Of a DNA stretch of 64,000 nucleotides, positions 32,131 through 41,666 are shown in pieces. Positions within the stretch are counted from its first letter, which is position 1; every line of letters starts with the position of its first letter. The stretch comes from Labrenzia sp. CE80. GTDB taxonomy: Bacteria > Pseudomonadota > Alphaproteobacteria > Rhizobiales > Stappiaceae. The stretch spans positions 1,488,001-1,552,000 of the forward strand of contig NZ_WAJT01000001.1 of assembly GCF_009650605.1 (NCBI RefSeq), read 5' to 3'. The position numbers and the translations under genes are program-made. A model generated the notes under the pieces. That model made no database searches, had not been told where the DNA came from, and worked only from the letters and a program-made list of their open reading frames with translations.

Positions 32131-33381
32131 ATGAAATCGTTGTTCTATGCCGCTGCTTTGACCCTTGTGGCGACTGCCGCAAGCGCCGAGCAAACCGAAA
32201 TCCGCGTTCACTACGCAATCCCGACCATCTGGGCTGAAACCCAGGACAAGCTGGCGGCTGCTTTCATGGAAAAGCATCCGGGCATCAAGATCACGCTTGA
32301 TGGCCCGGCCGAGGGCTATGCCGATGGCGTCCAGCGTCTGCTGCGCGAAGCCGTTGCCGGCACTGCGCCTGATGTAGCCTACGTCGGTCTCAACCGCTGG
32401 CGCATTCTTGAAGATCGTGGCCTGACCCAGCCTCTGGACGGCTTCATCGGGGATAAGGCTGCGGAGATGGGCTACACGCCTGCTCTGCTCTCGCTCGGCT
32501 CCTATGAAGGCAAGCAGCACGCGCTTGGCACATCCGCTTCCACAATGGTCATGTACGTCAACCCGAACCTGGTCGAACAGGCAGGCGGATCGATGGACGA
32601 TTTCCCGTCCACATTTGACGGAGTGATCGAACTGGCTGCCAAGATCGACGCGCTTGGCGACAATGTCGACGGTGTCTGGATCGGTCGCCACGACTGGCGT
32701 TTCCAGTCCCTGCTCGGAGCCCATGGTGGCCGTCCAATGACGGAAGACGAAAGCGACATCACCTTCGACAGCGAAGAAGGCATGAAGGCTGCCGGTCTCT
32801 ACCAGCGTTTCGTAAAGGAAGCTGGCATGAAGCCATATGGCCAGAACGAAGCACGTCAGGCGCTGCCGGCGGGCACGCTCGGAATCATGTTCGAAAGCTC
32901 CTCGCTTCAAAAGCGTTTCGAGGAAGGCGCCGGCGATGCGTTTGAACTGACCGTGAAGCCGACGCCGATTGTCGCAACCGACATGGAAAAGGTCTACTTC
33001 CCGACAGGTGGCTCGGCGATCACTCTTTTGACGGACGATGCGGAAAAGCAGAAAGCCGCCTGGGAATACATCAAGTATGTCACCAGCCCTGAAGGCCAGA
33101 AGATCATCGTTGAGAACACCGGCTATGCGCCGGCCAACGCCAAGGTGATCGAAGACGAGACCTATCTGGGCGCCTTCTATGAAGCCAGCCCGAACTCGCT
33201 TGCCGCACACACGCAGGTCGCCAATCACGCGGGCCCCTGGTACGCCTATCCGGGTGCCGAGGGCGTTGCTGCGACGGATCTGATCGCGGCCGCGCTGGTC
33301 GAAATCGCCGAAGGCGCAGACACAGAGACGACCGTCAAGGATTTGGCCGAAACACTGCGCGTCCAGCTTGGCATGAAGTAA
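32131..33381 (+). CDS. ABC importer extracellular binding protein
   Basis: A periplasmic solute-binding protein of the carbohydrate (family 1) type. The signal peptide MKSLFYAAALTLVATAASA ends before EQTEIRV. The mature protein shows AAFMEKHPGIKITL, PDVAYVGLNRW and, near the C-terminus, AAWEYIKYVTSPEGQKIIVENTGYAP. ATG 32131 is chosen because it gives a clean signal peptide; an in-frame ATG at 32053 overlapping the permease would hide it. The ligand is unknown; the neighbouring dehydratases suggest an acid sugar or related polyol. Confidence 0.9.
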   Translation: MKSLFYAAALTLVATAASAEQTEIRVHYAIPTIWAETQDKLAAAFMEKHPGIKITLDGPAEGYADGVQRLLREAVAGTAPDVAYVGLNRWRILEDRGLTQPLDGFIGDKAAEMGYTPALLSLGSYEGKQHALGTSASTMVMYVNPNLVEQAGGSMDDFPSTFDGVIELAAKIDALGDNVDGVWIGRHDWRFQSLLGAHGGRPMTEDESDITFDSEEGMKAAGLYQRFVKEAGMKPYGQNEARQALPAGTLGIMFESSSLQKRFEEGAGDAFELTVKPTPIVATDMEKVYFPTGGSAITLLTDDAEKQKAAWEYIKYVTSPEGQKIIVENTGYAPANAKVIEDETYLGAFYEASPNSLAAHTQVANHAGPWYAYPGAEGVAATDLIAAALVEIAEGADTETTVKDLAETLRVQLGMK

Positions 33382-33406
33382 TCTGTCTGACCTGGTTGAA
33401 AGCGAA

Positions 33407-33436
33407 GCATCCCTGTTCCGGCAGGGGTGCTTTTTT
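33407..33436 (+). terminator. Terminator of the ABC importer operon
   Basis: A stem GCATCCCTG / CAGGGGTGC (one G-T pair) closing a short loop, directly followed by TTTTTT. It lies 26 bp after the binding-protein stop. Confidence 0.8.
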
Positions 33437-33575
33437 GTTTCAAGGCGGTGAGCGGCCGAGCCTTAAATGACGTTTAGCCTCAGGCCGCAAAACCATTGTT
33501 TTCGCTTTCTCTGAAAAGCTGAAATCTAGACGTTGAACTCAATCAAAACGTCAGAGTCCTGAGGGAATTAAGTCA

Positions 33576-34523
33576 ATGAAGATAGGTTTTGTGGGTCTGG
33601 GCAACGTTGGTGGAAAACTCAGCGGCAGCCTTTTGCGCAATGGTGTGGATCTCACGGTCCACGATCTCAATCCGGCCCTGGTTCAGGAATTTGTCGACCG
33701 GGGCGCCAAGGCGGCCGAAAGTGCCGCCCAGCTGATGCGTGATTGTGACGCGGTGATCACATGCCTTCCCTCACCTGCCGCCTCCGACGCTGTCATGCAG
33801 GAAATGTTGCCCTTCGTGACCGAAGGCAAGATCTGGATGGAAATGTCCACCACGGACCAGGAAGAAGTCCAGCGCTTGGGCGCATCGGTGATTGAGCGCG
33901 GCGGGGCGGCGGTCGATTGCCCTGTGTCGGGCGGCTGTCATCGTGCGGACACCGGCAACATCGCGATTTTCGCTGGCTGCGACCGGGCGACTTTCGAACA
34001 GATCCTGCCGACACTCACCCTGATGGGGCGACGGATCCTGCACACCGGTGATCTTGGGACCGCGTCTGTCTTGAAGGTCGTGACCAACTATCTGGCCACC
34101 GCCCACCTGCTGGCGAGCTGTGAAGCACTGATCACCTGCAAGGCTGCCGGGATGGATCTCAACACCGCCTATGAGGCGATCCGTATTTCCTCCGGCAACA
34201 GCTTCTCTCACGAGACAGAGAGCCAGGTGATCCTGAACGGATCGCGCGACATCTCTTTCACCATGGACTTGGTGAAGAAGGACATCGGCCTGTTCCAGAG
34301 CGTTGCGGATCGCGCGGGCGTCGCCCTCGACATCAATCCCGTGATGATCGACATCTTCAACGACGGGATCGAGCGCTACGGCGAACGGGAACTGTCACCC
34401 AACATCATCCGCCGCCTTGAAGACGCGACCGGACTACAGGTCCTTGCACCGGGCTTCCCGGCTGAAATGACCGACGATGAGCCGGAAGAGCCTGGCTACG
34501 AAGTGGTTCCGAAGGGCCGCTGA
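33576..34523 (+). CDS. NAD-dependent beta-hydroxyacid dehydrogenase (3-hydroxyisobutyrate dehydrogenase family)
   Basis: An oxidoreductase of a small hydroxyacid. The NAD(P)-binding motif is GFVGLGNVGG at the N-terminus, the substrate motif is DCPVSGG, and the catalytic lysine lies in LKVVTNYLATAH. The 315-residue length is normal, with an acidic C-terminal tail (MTDDEPEEPGYE). GAGGG lies just upstream of the ATG. It has its own promoter region after the ABC terminator. The substrate could be tartronate-semialdehyde-like or another branch product of acid-sugar breakdown. Confidence 0.85.
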   Translation: MKIGFVGLGNVGGKLSGSLLRNGVDLTVHDLNPALVQEFVDRGAKAAESAAQLMRDCDAVITCLPSPAASDAVMQEMLPFVTEGKIWMEMSTTDQEEVQRLGASVIERGGAAVDCPVSGGCHRADTGNIAIFAGCDRATFEQILPTLTLMGRRILHTGDLGTASVLKVVTNYLATAHLLASCEALITCKAAGMDLNTAYEAIRISSGNSFSHETESQVILNGSRDISFTMDLVKKDIGLFQSVADRAGVALDINPVMIDIFNDGIERYGERELSPNIIRRLEDATGLQVLAPGFPAEMTDDEPEEPGYEVVPKGR

Positions 34524-34534
34524 CGCGGCCCTTC
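34511..34534. terminator. Perfect 10-bp hairpin between convergent genes
   Basis: GAAGGGCCGC (34511-34520), loop TGAC, GCGGCCCTTC (34525-34534). The loop contains the dehydrogenase stop codon. It sits between two converging genes and could stop transcription from both sides, although neither side has a strong T-run. Confidence 0.5.
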
Positions 34535-34540
34535 TCAACA

Positions 34541-35971
34541 TCAATTCGCGAAGGGCGGGCGAACCTTGAGTTCCTGGTAATCCTCGAGCCCGAAAAGACC
34601 GCCCTCGCGACCATTTCCTGAGCGTTTGAAGCCACCAAACGGTGATCCATAGTCCGCATTGCGGCCATTAATGTGGATACCGCCTGCGCGCAGGCGGCGC
34701 ACCACCCGTTCTGCCCGTTCCGGGTCGCCGGTCTGGATATAGGCTGCCAGTCCGTATTCCGTGTCATTTGCCATGCGAATGGCGTCCTCTTCGGTGTCGA
34801 AGGGCATGATCACCAGAACCGGACCAAAGATTTCTTCGCGGACAATGCGCATCTCGGGCGTCACATCGACGAAGATCGTCGGCTTGACGAACCAGCCATC
34901 CTCAAGCCCTTCTGGCTTGCCAAGACCGCCAACCAGCACGCGGGCGCCTTCGTCGATCCCGCTCTGGATCATGGCCTGAACCCGGTCGTACTGGATCTTG
35001 TCGAACAACGGACCGATGTGGTCGCCTTCCTTCGAAGGATCACCGACTTCCTGAGCCTTGCCTGCCGTTTCCGCAAGAGCGATCGCTTGATCGTAGCAAG
35101 AGCGTTCGACGAGCATGCGTGTCGGCGCATCACAAGACTGGCCGGTGTTGTAGAAGCAAGTCGCGACGCCTTCAGCAACGCGTGTGGGCAGGTCGCTGTC
35201 GGCAAAGACGAGATTCGGCGATTTTCCGCCCAACTCCAATGTGACGCGTTTCACGGTTGCCGCAGAATCCTTGCTGACCAACGCACCTGCGCGGGTCGAG
35301 CCGGTGAAGGACATCATGGTCAGGTCAGGATGCTGGGACATGGCTGCGCCGACCGTTGGGCCATCGCCGTGAACCAGGTTGAAGACGCCAGCAGGATAAC
35401 CGGCTTCATGAACGATCTCAGCGTAAATGGTGGCCGAAAGCGGTGTGTGCTCCGACGGCTTGAGGACGCAGGTCGCGCCAGCTGCTAGAGCCGGGATGAC
35501 TTTCAGGGCGATCTGGTTGATCGGCCAGTTCCAGGGGGTGATCAAACCACACGGACCAATCGGCTCTCGGGTCAGAATGTCGCCGTTGGGCAGGGTCTCG
35601 CGCTCTTCCTGACTTTTCAGGGCCGCGATGAAGCCTTCAAGGTGACCAGCGCCGCAATCTGCCTGGGATTCGCGTGACATGGTGATTGGTGCCCCCATTT
35701 CAGAGGTGATCGCCTGCGCCAGATCTTCCATGCGTGCGCGTGTCACCTCAAGAAGCCGCTCCAAAAGCTCAAGCCGTTCGGCCTTGCTGGTCAGCGAGAA
35801 TGTTTCGAACGCTCGCGTCGCGGCTGCGACTGCCCGTTCGACATCTTCTGCATTGCCGAGGGTCAGGGTGCCGATCTGGCTGTTTGTCGCCGGGTTCATG
35901 ATCGGCATTGTCGCGGTCGATGCTGGATCGACCCACGCGCCATCTATGTAAAACTTGTTCAGATTCTTCAT
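34541..35971 (-). CDS. NAD(P)-dependent aldehyde dehydrogenase
   Basis: Oxidises an aldehyde to the acid. It has the motif ITPWNWPINQ, the NAD-binding FTGSTRAG, the catalytic glutamate in LELGGKSPN and the nucleophilic cysteine in FYNTGQSCDAPTR. The 476-residue length from ATG 35971 is normal; this start has AGGAAAAG upstream, and an in-frame ATG at 36007 is rejected. It is the last of three genes (GMC oxidoreductase, enolase-superfamily enzyme, this gene) transcribed from the divergent LysR region. Confidence 0.9.
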   Translation of the reverse strand: MKNLNKFYIDGAWVDPASTATMPIMNPATNSQIGTLTLGNAEDVERAVAAATRAFETFSLTSKAERLELLERLLEVTRARMEDLAQAITSEMGAPITMSRESQADCGAGHLEGFIAALKSQEERETLPNGDILTREPIGPCGLITPWNWPINQIALKVIPALAAGATCVLKPSEHTPLSATIYAEIVHEAGYPAGVFNLVHGDGPTVGAAMSQHPDLTMMSFTGSTRAGALVSKDSAATVKRVTLELGGKSPNLVFADSDLPTRVAEGVATCFYNTGQSCDAPTRMLVERSCYDQAIALAETAGKAQEVGDPSKEGDHIGPLFDKIQYDRVQAMIQSGIDEGARVLVGGLGKPEGLEDGWFVKPTIFVDVTPEMRIVREEIFGPVLVIMPFDTEEDAIRMANDTEYGLAAYIQTGDPERAERVVRRLRAGGIHINGRNADYGSPFGGFKRSGNGREGGLFGLEDYQELKVRPPFAN

Positions 35972-36003
35972 GTCTTTTCCTTTTGAATCTCGTCTTAACG
36001 GCA

Positions 36004-37212
36004 TCAAGGCACGACTTGTTCCTGTGCCATTCCGAGATGCAGCTCGGTGCCTGTGTAGGGATTTGCGGCGATCACATCGTCGTTCAACTCAACGCCCAGA
36101 CCAGGCTCCACGGGCGGAATGATGTATCCGTCTTCCCACTGGATTTGTGATGACAAGACAGACATGTAGGCGCCGTCGAAGGTTCCGATGCTTTCCAGGA
36201 TCAGGAAGTTGGGGCTGCAGGTGGCAATCTGGATGTTGGCCGCCGCAACAACCGGCCCGCAATAGAGGTGCGGTGCGATCTGCGCCTGCCGGGTTTCAGC
36301 CATGGATGCGATTTTCTTGGCCTCCAGGATGCCGCCGACACGTCCCAGGTTCATCTGAAGGATAGACGCGGCACCGGTTTCCAGAAGTCGCGCAAATTCG
36401 TGCTTGGTGCAAAGGCGTTCGCCTGCCGCGATGGGGATCGCCGTATAGTGTGCGATCTCAGCCATATCGGCTGGGTTTTCAGGTGTCGTCGGCTCTTCGA
36501 ACCAGAGCGGATCATATTTCTCCAGCCGCCGCGCCATGCGCTTTGCCCCGGAAACCGTGAACTGGCCGTGGGTGCCGAACAGAAGATCTGCCTTCGTTCC
36601 CACCGCTTCCCGGATGCGTTTGCAAAACTGTTCGCTGAGCTCAAGATCTTCAAGACGCGGCTGATGACCGTCAAAGATTGAATATGGACCCGCTGGATCG
36701 AATTTGACCGCGGTAAAGCCCTTGCCGACCATCTCCACGGCAACCTCGGCGGCCAGGTCCGGGTCATTGTAGACATTGGGCTTGTCTGGATCGGGGTAAA
36801 CATCCCCTTCCGGCGGATAGAGATAGGTGTAGCTGCGCAGCTTGTCGTGGACCTTGCCGCCAAGAAGCTCGTAGATCGGCTTGTTTGCCGCCTTGCCCAC
36901 GATGTCCCAGCAGGCCATCTCGAGCCCGCTGAGGATCCCCATGACCGTCACATCCGGGCGCTGGGTAAACCCCGCGCCATAGGTACGCCGCCAGAGTTTC
37001 TCGATGTGGTGCGGATCATTGCCTGCAAACTGGCGCTCGAAGACGTCCACCGCCATGGACGCGCAAAGATCGGGTCCGAAGGTCGCGTTGTAAATCTCGC
37101 CGACGCCGGAAACGCCGCAAGCCGTTGTCAGTCGGACGAAAATGAAATAGCGGCCTCCATGTCGTGGCGGCGGGTTGCCGACGACGAAGGTTTCGATTTT
37201 TTCCAGTTTCAT
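36004..37212 (-). CDS. Enolase-superfamily enzyme, DgoD/mannonate-dehydratase-like
   Basis: A 402-residue protein whose barrel has TAVKFDPAGPYS with the catalytic-side Lys, the GTHGQFT strand, metal ligands in WFEEPTTPENPADM and IAAGERLCTK, and the later QMNLGRVGGILEAKKIA and APHLYCGP with its His. The long loop GVYPD-type insertion (PPEGDVYPDPDKPN) is typical of acid-sugar dehydratases. It is encoded between a GMC oxidoreductase and an aldehyde dehydrogenase, which suggests an oxidative sugar pathway: oxidation to aldonate, dehydration, further oxidation. The substrate is not determinable by eye. Confidence 0.84.
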   Translation of the reverse strand: MKLEKIETFVVGNPPPRHGGRYFIFVRLTTACGVSGVGEIYNATFGPDLCASMAVDVFERQFAGNDPHHIEKLWRRTYGAGFTQRPDVTVMGILSGLEMACWDIVGKAANKPIYELLGGKVHDKLRSYTYLYPPEGDVYPDPDKPNVYNDPDLAAEVAVEMVGKGFTAVKFDPAGPYSIFDGHQPRLEDLELSEQFCKRIREAVGTKADLLFGTHGQFTVSGAKRMARRLEKYDPLWFEEPTTPENPADMAEIAHYTAIPIAAGERLCTKHEFARLLETGAASILQMNLGRVGGILEAKKIASMAETRQAQIAPHLYCGPVVAAANIQIATCSPNFLILESIGTFDGAYMSVLSSQIQWEDGYIIPPVEPGLGVELNDDVIAANPYTGTELHLGMAQEQVVP

Positions 37213-37233
37213 GGCGCTTCCAGTTTGGGCTTG

Positions 37234-38850
37234 TCAGGCTTGGCGCGAGCGCGCTGCCTGATCTTCTAGAATAAGATCTGCGGCCCTCATGGCCAGCATG
37301 ATCGTGGGGGCATTGGTGTTGCCCGACGTCACATTCGGAAATGCCGAAGCGTCGACAACGCGGAGCCCTTGCGTGCCATGGACCTTGAGCCGGGCGTCAA
37401 GCACCGAGTCACTCGCGTCATGCCCCATCCGGCAGGTGCAGGTCGGATGAAAATTGGTCAGGGCACGTTCACGAAAATTCTCAAGCAGAGCGTCATCATC
37501 CATCTTCGAGATATCCGGTTCCTTAGCGGATTGTGTAACCTGCGCGATGGCAGGCGCTTGCGCCAGAGTCTGAAGCAGTCTGCCCGCGCGGATCGCATCC
37601 CAGCGATCAAATTCCGTCGAGAGCGAATTGGGCTGGATCCGCGGAGCGGCTCCCGGATCATTTGACCGAATGGAGACTTCCCCCCGGCTCGTTGGCCGGC
37701 ATGGCTGGACGCACAGAACAAAGCCGGATGCCCGATCGACCTCCGGGACGCCCTTGGCGCGGGTCGAGCTTGTGACCGGATTGCAGTAGACCTGCATGTT
37801 GGGAGCAACCTGGGTTTCATCGGACCGAATGAAGCCCCCGACCTGATTGGTGGGGACGCTCAATGGCCCCTTTCGGGTCAACAGATACTGCAAGCCAACC
37901 ATCACCCGGCCGAACGGAGTTCCAAGTCGCTCGTTCAGGGTCGGCCTGTTTGCGGCAAAGTGGTGGGTGATGGCCAGATGGTCCTGCATGCCCTTGCCGA
38001 CCTGCCCGAGGTTTTGAACCACATCAATCCCGTGTGCCTTCAGGAGATCGGCTGGTCCGAGGCCGGAGAGCTGCAGCAGCTGCGGCGAATTCACAGCGCC
38101 TGCACTGACGATCACCTCGCCCTTGCAAGTTGCGACATGTTGTTGACCTCCGACGCGGTACTGGACACCGGTTGCCCGGGTTCCGGAAAACGTCAGCTTC
38201 TCGACAAGTGCGTTTTTGATGAGCTGAACGTTCCCGCGTTTTAGCGCCGGCCGTAAAAAAGCATCAGCGGCAGAATGCCGGAAACCGTTGCGCACCGTGC
38301 TGCGAAAATAGGACAGGCCCTCACAGGTGCCTTCGTTCATGTCGCTTGGCGTTTTCCAGCCAAGATCGCGGGCAGCATCCAAAAACGTTTCGGAAAAGGG
38401 ATGCATCTGAGCGCTGAGATCGGAAACGCGCAGCGGCCCATCGCCTCTGGCACTTCCGCCTTCCCAATGGTGTTCGACACGCTCATAGGTCTGCCGGACG
38501 GTGTCCCAGCCCCAGCCAGTTGCTCCAGCGGCTTCCCAGTCAGCGAAATCATGCTTTAGACCGCGCACATAAGCCATCGCGTTGATCGAGCTGGACCCGC
38601 CGACGACCCGGCCACGAGGCCAATAGGCTTCACGGCCATTCACGCCCTCATCTGCCGCTGCAGTGTAGCACCAGTTCACTTTCGGGTCGGAGAAGGTGAA
38701 GCCATAGCCAAGCGGAACCTTGATCCAGAACCTGGCGTCCGAACCACCAGCCTCGATTACGAGCACCCTCGTCCCCGGCGATCTGCTGAGACGGTCGGCC
38801 AGAACGCACCCGGCCGAACCGGCACCTACGACGATGTAGTCGAATTCCAT
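37234..38850 (-). CDS. GMC-family FAD-dependent oxidoreductase (choline dehydrogenase-like)
   Basis: The FAD-binding motif is DYIVVGAGSAGCVLADRLS. The GMC signature 1 region is YWPRGRVVGGSSSINAMAYVRG, signature 2 is SAGAVNSPQLLQLSGLGP, and the C-terminal catalytic part has FHPTCTCRMG and DASAFPNVTSGNTNAPTIMLA. The 538-residue length from ATG 38850 is normal; an upstream in-frame start lacks support. Despite the common name choline dehydrogenase, the neighbours point to an alcohol or sugar substrate. First gene of the operon divergent from the LysR regulator. Confidence 0.9.
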   Translation of the reverse strand: MEFDYIVVGAGSAGCVLADRLSRSPGTRVLVIEAGGSDARFWIKVPLGYGFTFSDPKVNWCYTAAADEGVNGREAYWPRGRVVGGSSSINAMAYVRGLKHDFADWEAAGATGWGWDTVRQTYERVEHHWEGGSARGDGPLRVSDLSAQMHPFSETFLDAARDLGWKTPSDMNEGTCEGLSYFRSTVRNGFRHSAADAFLRPALKRGNVQLIKNALVEKLTFSGTRATGVQYRVGGQQHVATCKGEVIVSAGAVNSPQLLQLSGLGPADLLKAHGIDVVQNLGQVGKGMQDHLAITHHFAANRPTLNERLGTPFGRVMVGLQYLLTRKGPLSVPTNQVGGFIRSDETQVAPNMQVYCNPVTSSTRAKGVPEVDRASGFVLCVQPCRPTSRGEVSIRSNDPGAAPRIQPNSLSTEFDRWDAIRAGRLLQTLAQAPAIAQVTQSAKEPDISKMDDDALLENFRERALTNFHPTCTCRMGHDASDSVLDARLKVHGTQGLRVVDASAFPNVTSGNTNAPTIMLAMRAADLILEDQAARSRQA

Positions 38851-39003
38851 GATCGTCCCGCTGACACCAAGTTTCTGAAACCTCTTGGCGGCAGAAGGCA
38901 AAATTCGACACCTAAACACAAACAATGCTTTTGACTACTGAGGCTATAAATATTTTAAAGCTAAAGCAGAACGGGTCTGAAGGCCCCATTAGGATGGATA
39001 GGC

Positions 39004-39894
39004 ATGTCACAGCTCCCGCACGTCACTTGGCTCCGGGCCTTCGAGTCGGCCGCCCGCAACAGCAGTTTTTCGTCGGCGGCTGAGGAATTGAACCTGACGC
39101 CCGCGGCTGTCAGTCAACAGATCAAGCTGTTGGAGCAGCACCTTGGCGCGCCGCTCTTCCGGCGCATGGCACGCGGCGTGGCGCTGACCGACATGGGACA
39201 CGCCTATGCACAGCCGATCCGCAAGGCTTTTTCGGAGATGCAGGACGCAACCAGCGAATTGTTCACGTCCAACACCAAGCGGACGGTGCATGTGCGCGCA
39301 TCGATCAGCTACGCGGCGCTTGTACTTGCGCCGCACTTGAAGGGGTTTCAGGACACGCATCCTGACATCGACATCCGGCTTACGACCGCCGTCTGGACCG
39401 ACCGAATTGAAGACGACGCCATCGATGTTGAAATCCGTTTCGGTCATGGCGACTGGGCCGAACAGGACATTCGCCATCTCGGTCACCGGTTCGCACAGCT
39501 TGTCTGTCATCCGGATTTTGCCGCGTCGTTTGCTGGCGATCTATCCTTTGAGACCCTCGCTACACATGCGGTTCAGATCATCGGTTCAGAATCCGACTGG
39601 AGCCTGATGGCGAGACATTTCGGGCTCGAAGGCTTGCCGGAAATCGGCGGTACGAAGGTGGATTCGTCGGTGATTGCGCTCCAGATGGTTGCGGCAGGGT
39701 CGGGAGCTGCGATCGTTTCAGAGAGTTTCATAGAGAATTACGTGGCACAAGGCGTTCTCGTCGCCCCTTTCGACCACAGAATTCCGCTATCACGCAGCTT
39801 TTTCATGGTCGTTGATGACAGCGCGCAAAAGCGTCGGGAAGTGCTCCAGTTCTGTGATTGGTTGGCCGAGCAGCATCGTGAAAAGACCATCTGA
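39004..39894 (+). CDS. LysR-family regulator, GcvA-like
   Basis: The N-terminal HTH is clear (WLRAFESAARNSSFSSAAEELNLTPAAVSQQIKLLEQHLGAPLFRR), with the GcvA-type PHVTWLRAFE opening. A periplasmic-binding-type effector domain follows. It is divergent from the GMC-enolase-aldehyde dehydrogenase operon with a 150-bp gap, the standard layout for a LysR activator of that operon. The effector is unknown. Confidence 0.9.
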   Translation: MSQLPHVTWLRAFESAARNSSFSSAAEELNLTPAAVSQQIKLLEQHLGAPLFRRMARGVALTDMGHAYAQPIRKAFSEMQDATSELFTSNTKRTVHVRASISYAALVLAPHLKGFQDTHPDIDIRLTTAVWTDRIEDDAIDVEIRFGHGDWAEQDIRHLGHRFAQLVCHPDFAASFAGDLSFETLATHAVQIIGSESDWSLMARHFGLEGLPEIGGTKVDSSVIALQMVAAGSGAAIVSESFIENYVAQGVLVAPFDHRIPLSRSFFMVVDDSAQKRREVLQFCDWLAEQHREKTI

Positions 39895-40027
39895 CTGAGC
39901 CTATCACCACCTCAACGTGTTATTTTTAAAAACACATTCCCGCATCAGACCATTACGTTAATCGTAGATATTAAACTTGCTATATCCGATTGTTACGAGA
40001 AATAATACATTATACTCATTGCCGTTA

Positions 40028-40041
40028 TTGATCCATATCAA
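40028..40041 (+). promoter_or_regulatory. FNR/ANR-type box (perfect)
   Basis: TTGAT-CCAT-ATCAA is an exact match to the FNR-family consensus TTGAT-N4-ATCAA. Arginine deiminase genes are classic targets of ANR/FNR-type anaerobic regulators, so low-oxygen control of the cluster is expected. Confidence 0.75.
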
Positions 40042-40083
40042 AATCATTTCAAGTCATTCTCTCGTCGTTTTTTATAGTCATAT

Positions 40084-40097
40084 TTGACACCGATCAA
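40084..40097 (+). promoter_or_regulatory. Second FNR-type box (one mismatch)
   Basis: TTGAC-ACCG-ATCAA differs from the FNR consensus at one position of the left half. Centre-to-centre distance from the first box is 56 bp. Confidence 0.55.
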
Positions 40098-40198
40098 TTT
40101 TCGATATCCAGTACTGGGTAACTATGTGGTGCGGGATTTAATACCGACGAGTTCAGACTGAAAGCTACCCGCTTAGCGTCACCTGGGATGGATTTTCC

Positions 40199-41599
40199 AT
40201 GAGCAAGTTTCAATTTCCGTCTGCCTTCACAATCCTTTTTGCATTGATCGTTCTCGTTGCCGCCGCCACCTGGATCATTCCCGCCGGCGAATATGATCGG
40301 ACCTTCAGTGAGAGCCTTGGGCGCGACGTTCCGGTGCCAGGCACCTATCACACCGTGGAAGGCGATCAGCAGGGTGTCATAGACGTCTTCATGGCGCCGA
40401 TTGCAGGCCTCTACAATCCGGAAACAGGAGAGGCGAACGCCATCGATGTCGCTGTCTTCGTTCTGGTCATCGGCGGCTTCCTGATGGTAGTGACACATAC
40501 AGGCGCTATAGACGCAGGCATCGCGAAGGTGATGACCGCCCTGAAAGGCCGGGAAAAATGGATGATCCCGATCCTCATGGCTTTTTTTGCGGCAGGCGGC
40601 ACAATCTACGGCATGGCAGAGGAGTCGCTCGCCTTTTACGCCCTGATCATTCCGGTGATGATTCGTGCCGGCTACGACAGCCTTACAGGCGTCGCCATCA
40701 TCATGCTCGGCGCGGGCATCGGCACACTTGGATCAACCATCAACCCATTTGCGACAGTCATCGCGGCCAATGCTGCGGACATCGCCTTCACCGACGGCAT
40801 TGTCGCACGCGCGATCATCCTTGTTCTTGGCTGGTTGACCTGCGTGTTCTGGGTGATGCGCTACGCTGAGGCAGTCAAGACGGATCCGGCGCATTCTCTT
40901 GTTGCAGACATGCGCGAAGAAAACCGCGCCCATTTTCTCAAGAGCGGCGGTGACGACGACCTGCTGGACTTCACAACCACTCACAAGATCGTCCTGACGA
41001 TCTTCGTACTGAGCTTTGCATTGCTGATCTATGGCGTTTCCGTGCTTGGTTGGTGGATGGGCGAGATGTCGGCCCTGTTCTTGGCAGCTGCGATCCTCGT
41101 CGGCTTCGTGGCGCGCATGGGCGAGCATGAGTTCGTCGACACCTTCATCGACGGTGCGAAAGACCTGCTGGGCGTCGCCCTGATCATCGGCGTGGCGCGC
41201 GGCATCGTGGTTGTAATGGATGCCGGCAAGATCACCGACACGATCCTTTTCTGGTCGGAACAGGCGGTCAGCGGCCTCGGGACCATTGCCTTCATCAATG
41301 TGATGTTTTGGCTGGAGGTTGCGCTCTCGTTCTTCGTGCCGTCGTCCTCCGGTCTTGCGGTTCTGACCATGCCGATCATGGCGCCGCTGGCGGATTTCTC
41401 CAATGTCGCTCGCGACGTGGTGGTGACAGCCTATCAATCGGCCAATGGCCTGGTGAACCTGGTCAACCCGACCTTTGCGGTCGTCATGGGCGGCCTTGCC
41501 ATAGGGCGCGTGCCTTACGACAAATGGCTGCGTTTCACCTGGCCCCTGCTCGCGATCCTCGCGGTGATGATCATGATCGTTCTCAGCGTAAGCGCCTGA
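40199..41599 (+). CDS. YfcC/ArcD-like membrane carrier of the arginine deiminase cluster
   Basis: A 466-residue membrane protein with about 12 hydrophobic segments. It belongs to the YfcC/anaerobic C4-dicarboxylate-carrier-like family, shown by ATWIIPAGEYDR near the N-terminus, GTIYGMAEESLAFYALIIPVM, GAGIGTLGSTINPFATVIAANAA and the C-terminal FFVPSSSGLAVLTMPIMAPLAD and SANGLVNLVNPTFAVVMGGLA. Members linked to arcABC are thought to exchange arginine for ornithine. First gene after the FNR boxes. Confidence 0.85.
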   Translation: MSKFQFPSAFTILFALIVLVAAATWIIPAGEYDRTFSESLGRDVPVPGTYHTVEGDQQGVIDVFMAPIAGLYNPETGEANAIDVAVFVLVIGGFLMVVTHTGAIDAGIAKVMTALKGREKWMIPILMAFFAAGGTIYGMAEESLAFYALIIPVMIRAGYDSLTGVAIIMLGAGIGTLGSTINPFATVIAANAADIAFTDGIVARAIILVLGWLTCVFWVMRYAEAVKTDPAHSLVADMREENRAHFLKSGGDDDLLDFTTTHKIVLTIFVLSFALLIYGVSVLGWWMGEMSALFLAAAILVGFVARMGEHEFVDTFIDGAKDLLGVALIIGVARGIVVVMDAGKITDTILFWSEQAVSGLGTIAFINVMFWLEVALSFFVPSSSGLAVLTMPIMAPLADFSNVARDVVVTAYQSANGLVNLVNPTFAVVMGGLAIGRVPYDKWLRFTWPLLAILAVMIMIVLSVSA

Positions 41600-41666
41600 G
41601 AGCGGATCTGAGACCTTGTCTGATGCACGATCAAACGCACCGGCAATTGAAACTCATGGGCGAACG

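Larger units (their letters stand above)
39895..40198 (+). promoter_or_regulatory. 304-bp AT-rich control region of the arginine deiminase cluster
   Basis: This AT-rich gap holds two FNR-type boxes (40028-40041 and 40084-40097) upstream of the first carrier gene. If the second box were a class II site at -41.5, the start would lie near 40132, with AACTAT as a weak -10. No protein gene is seen in the gap. Confidence 0.6.
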
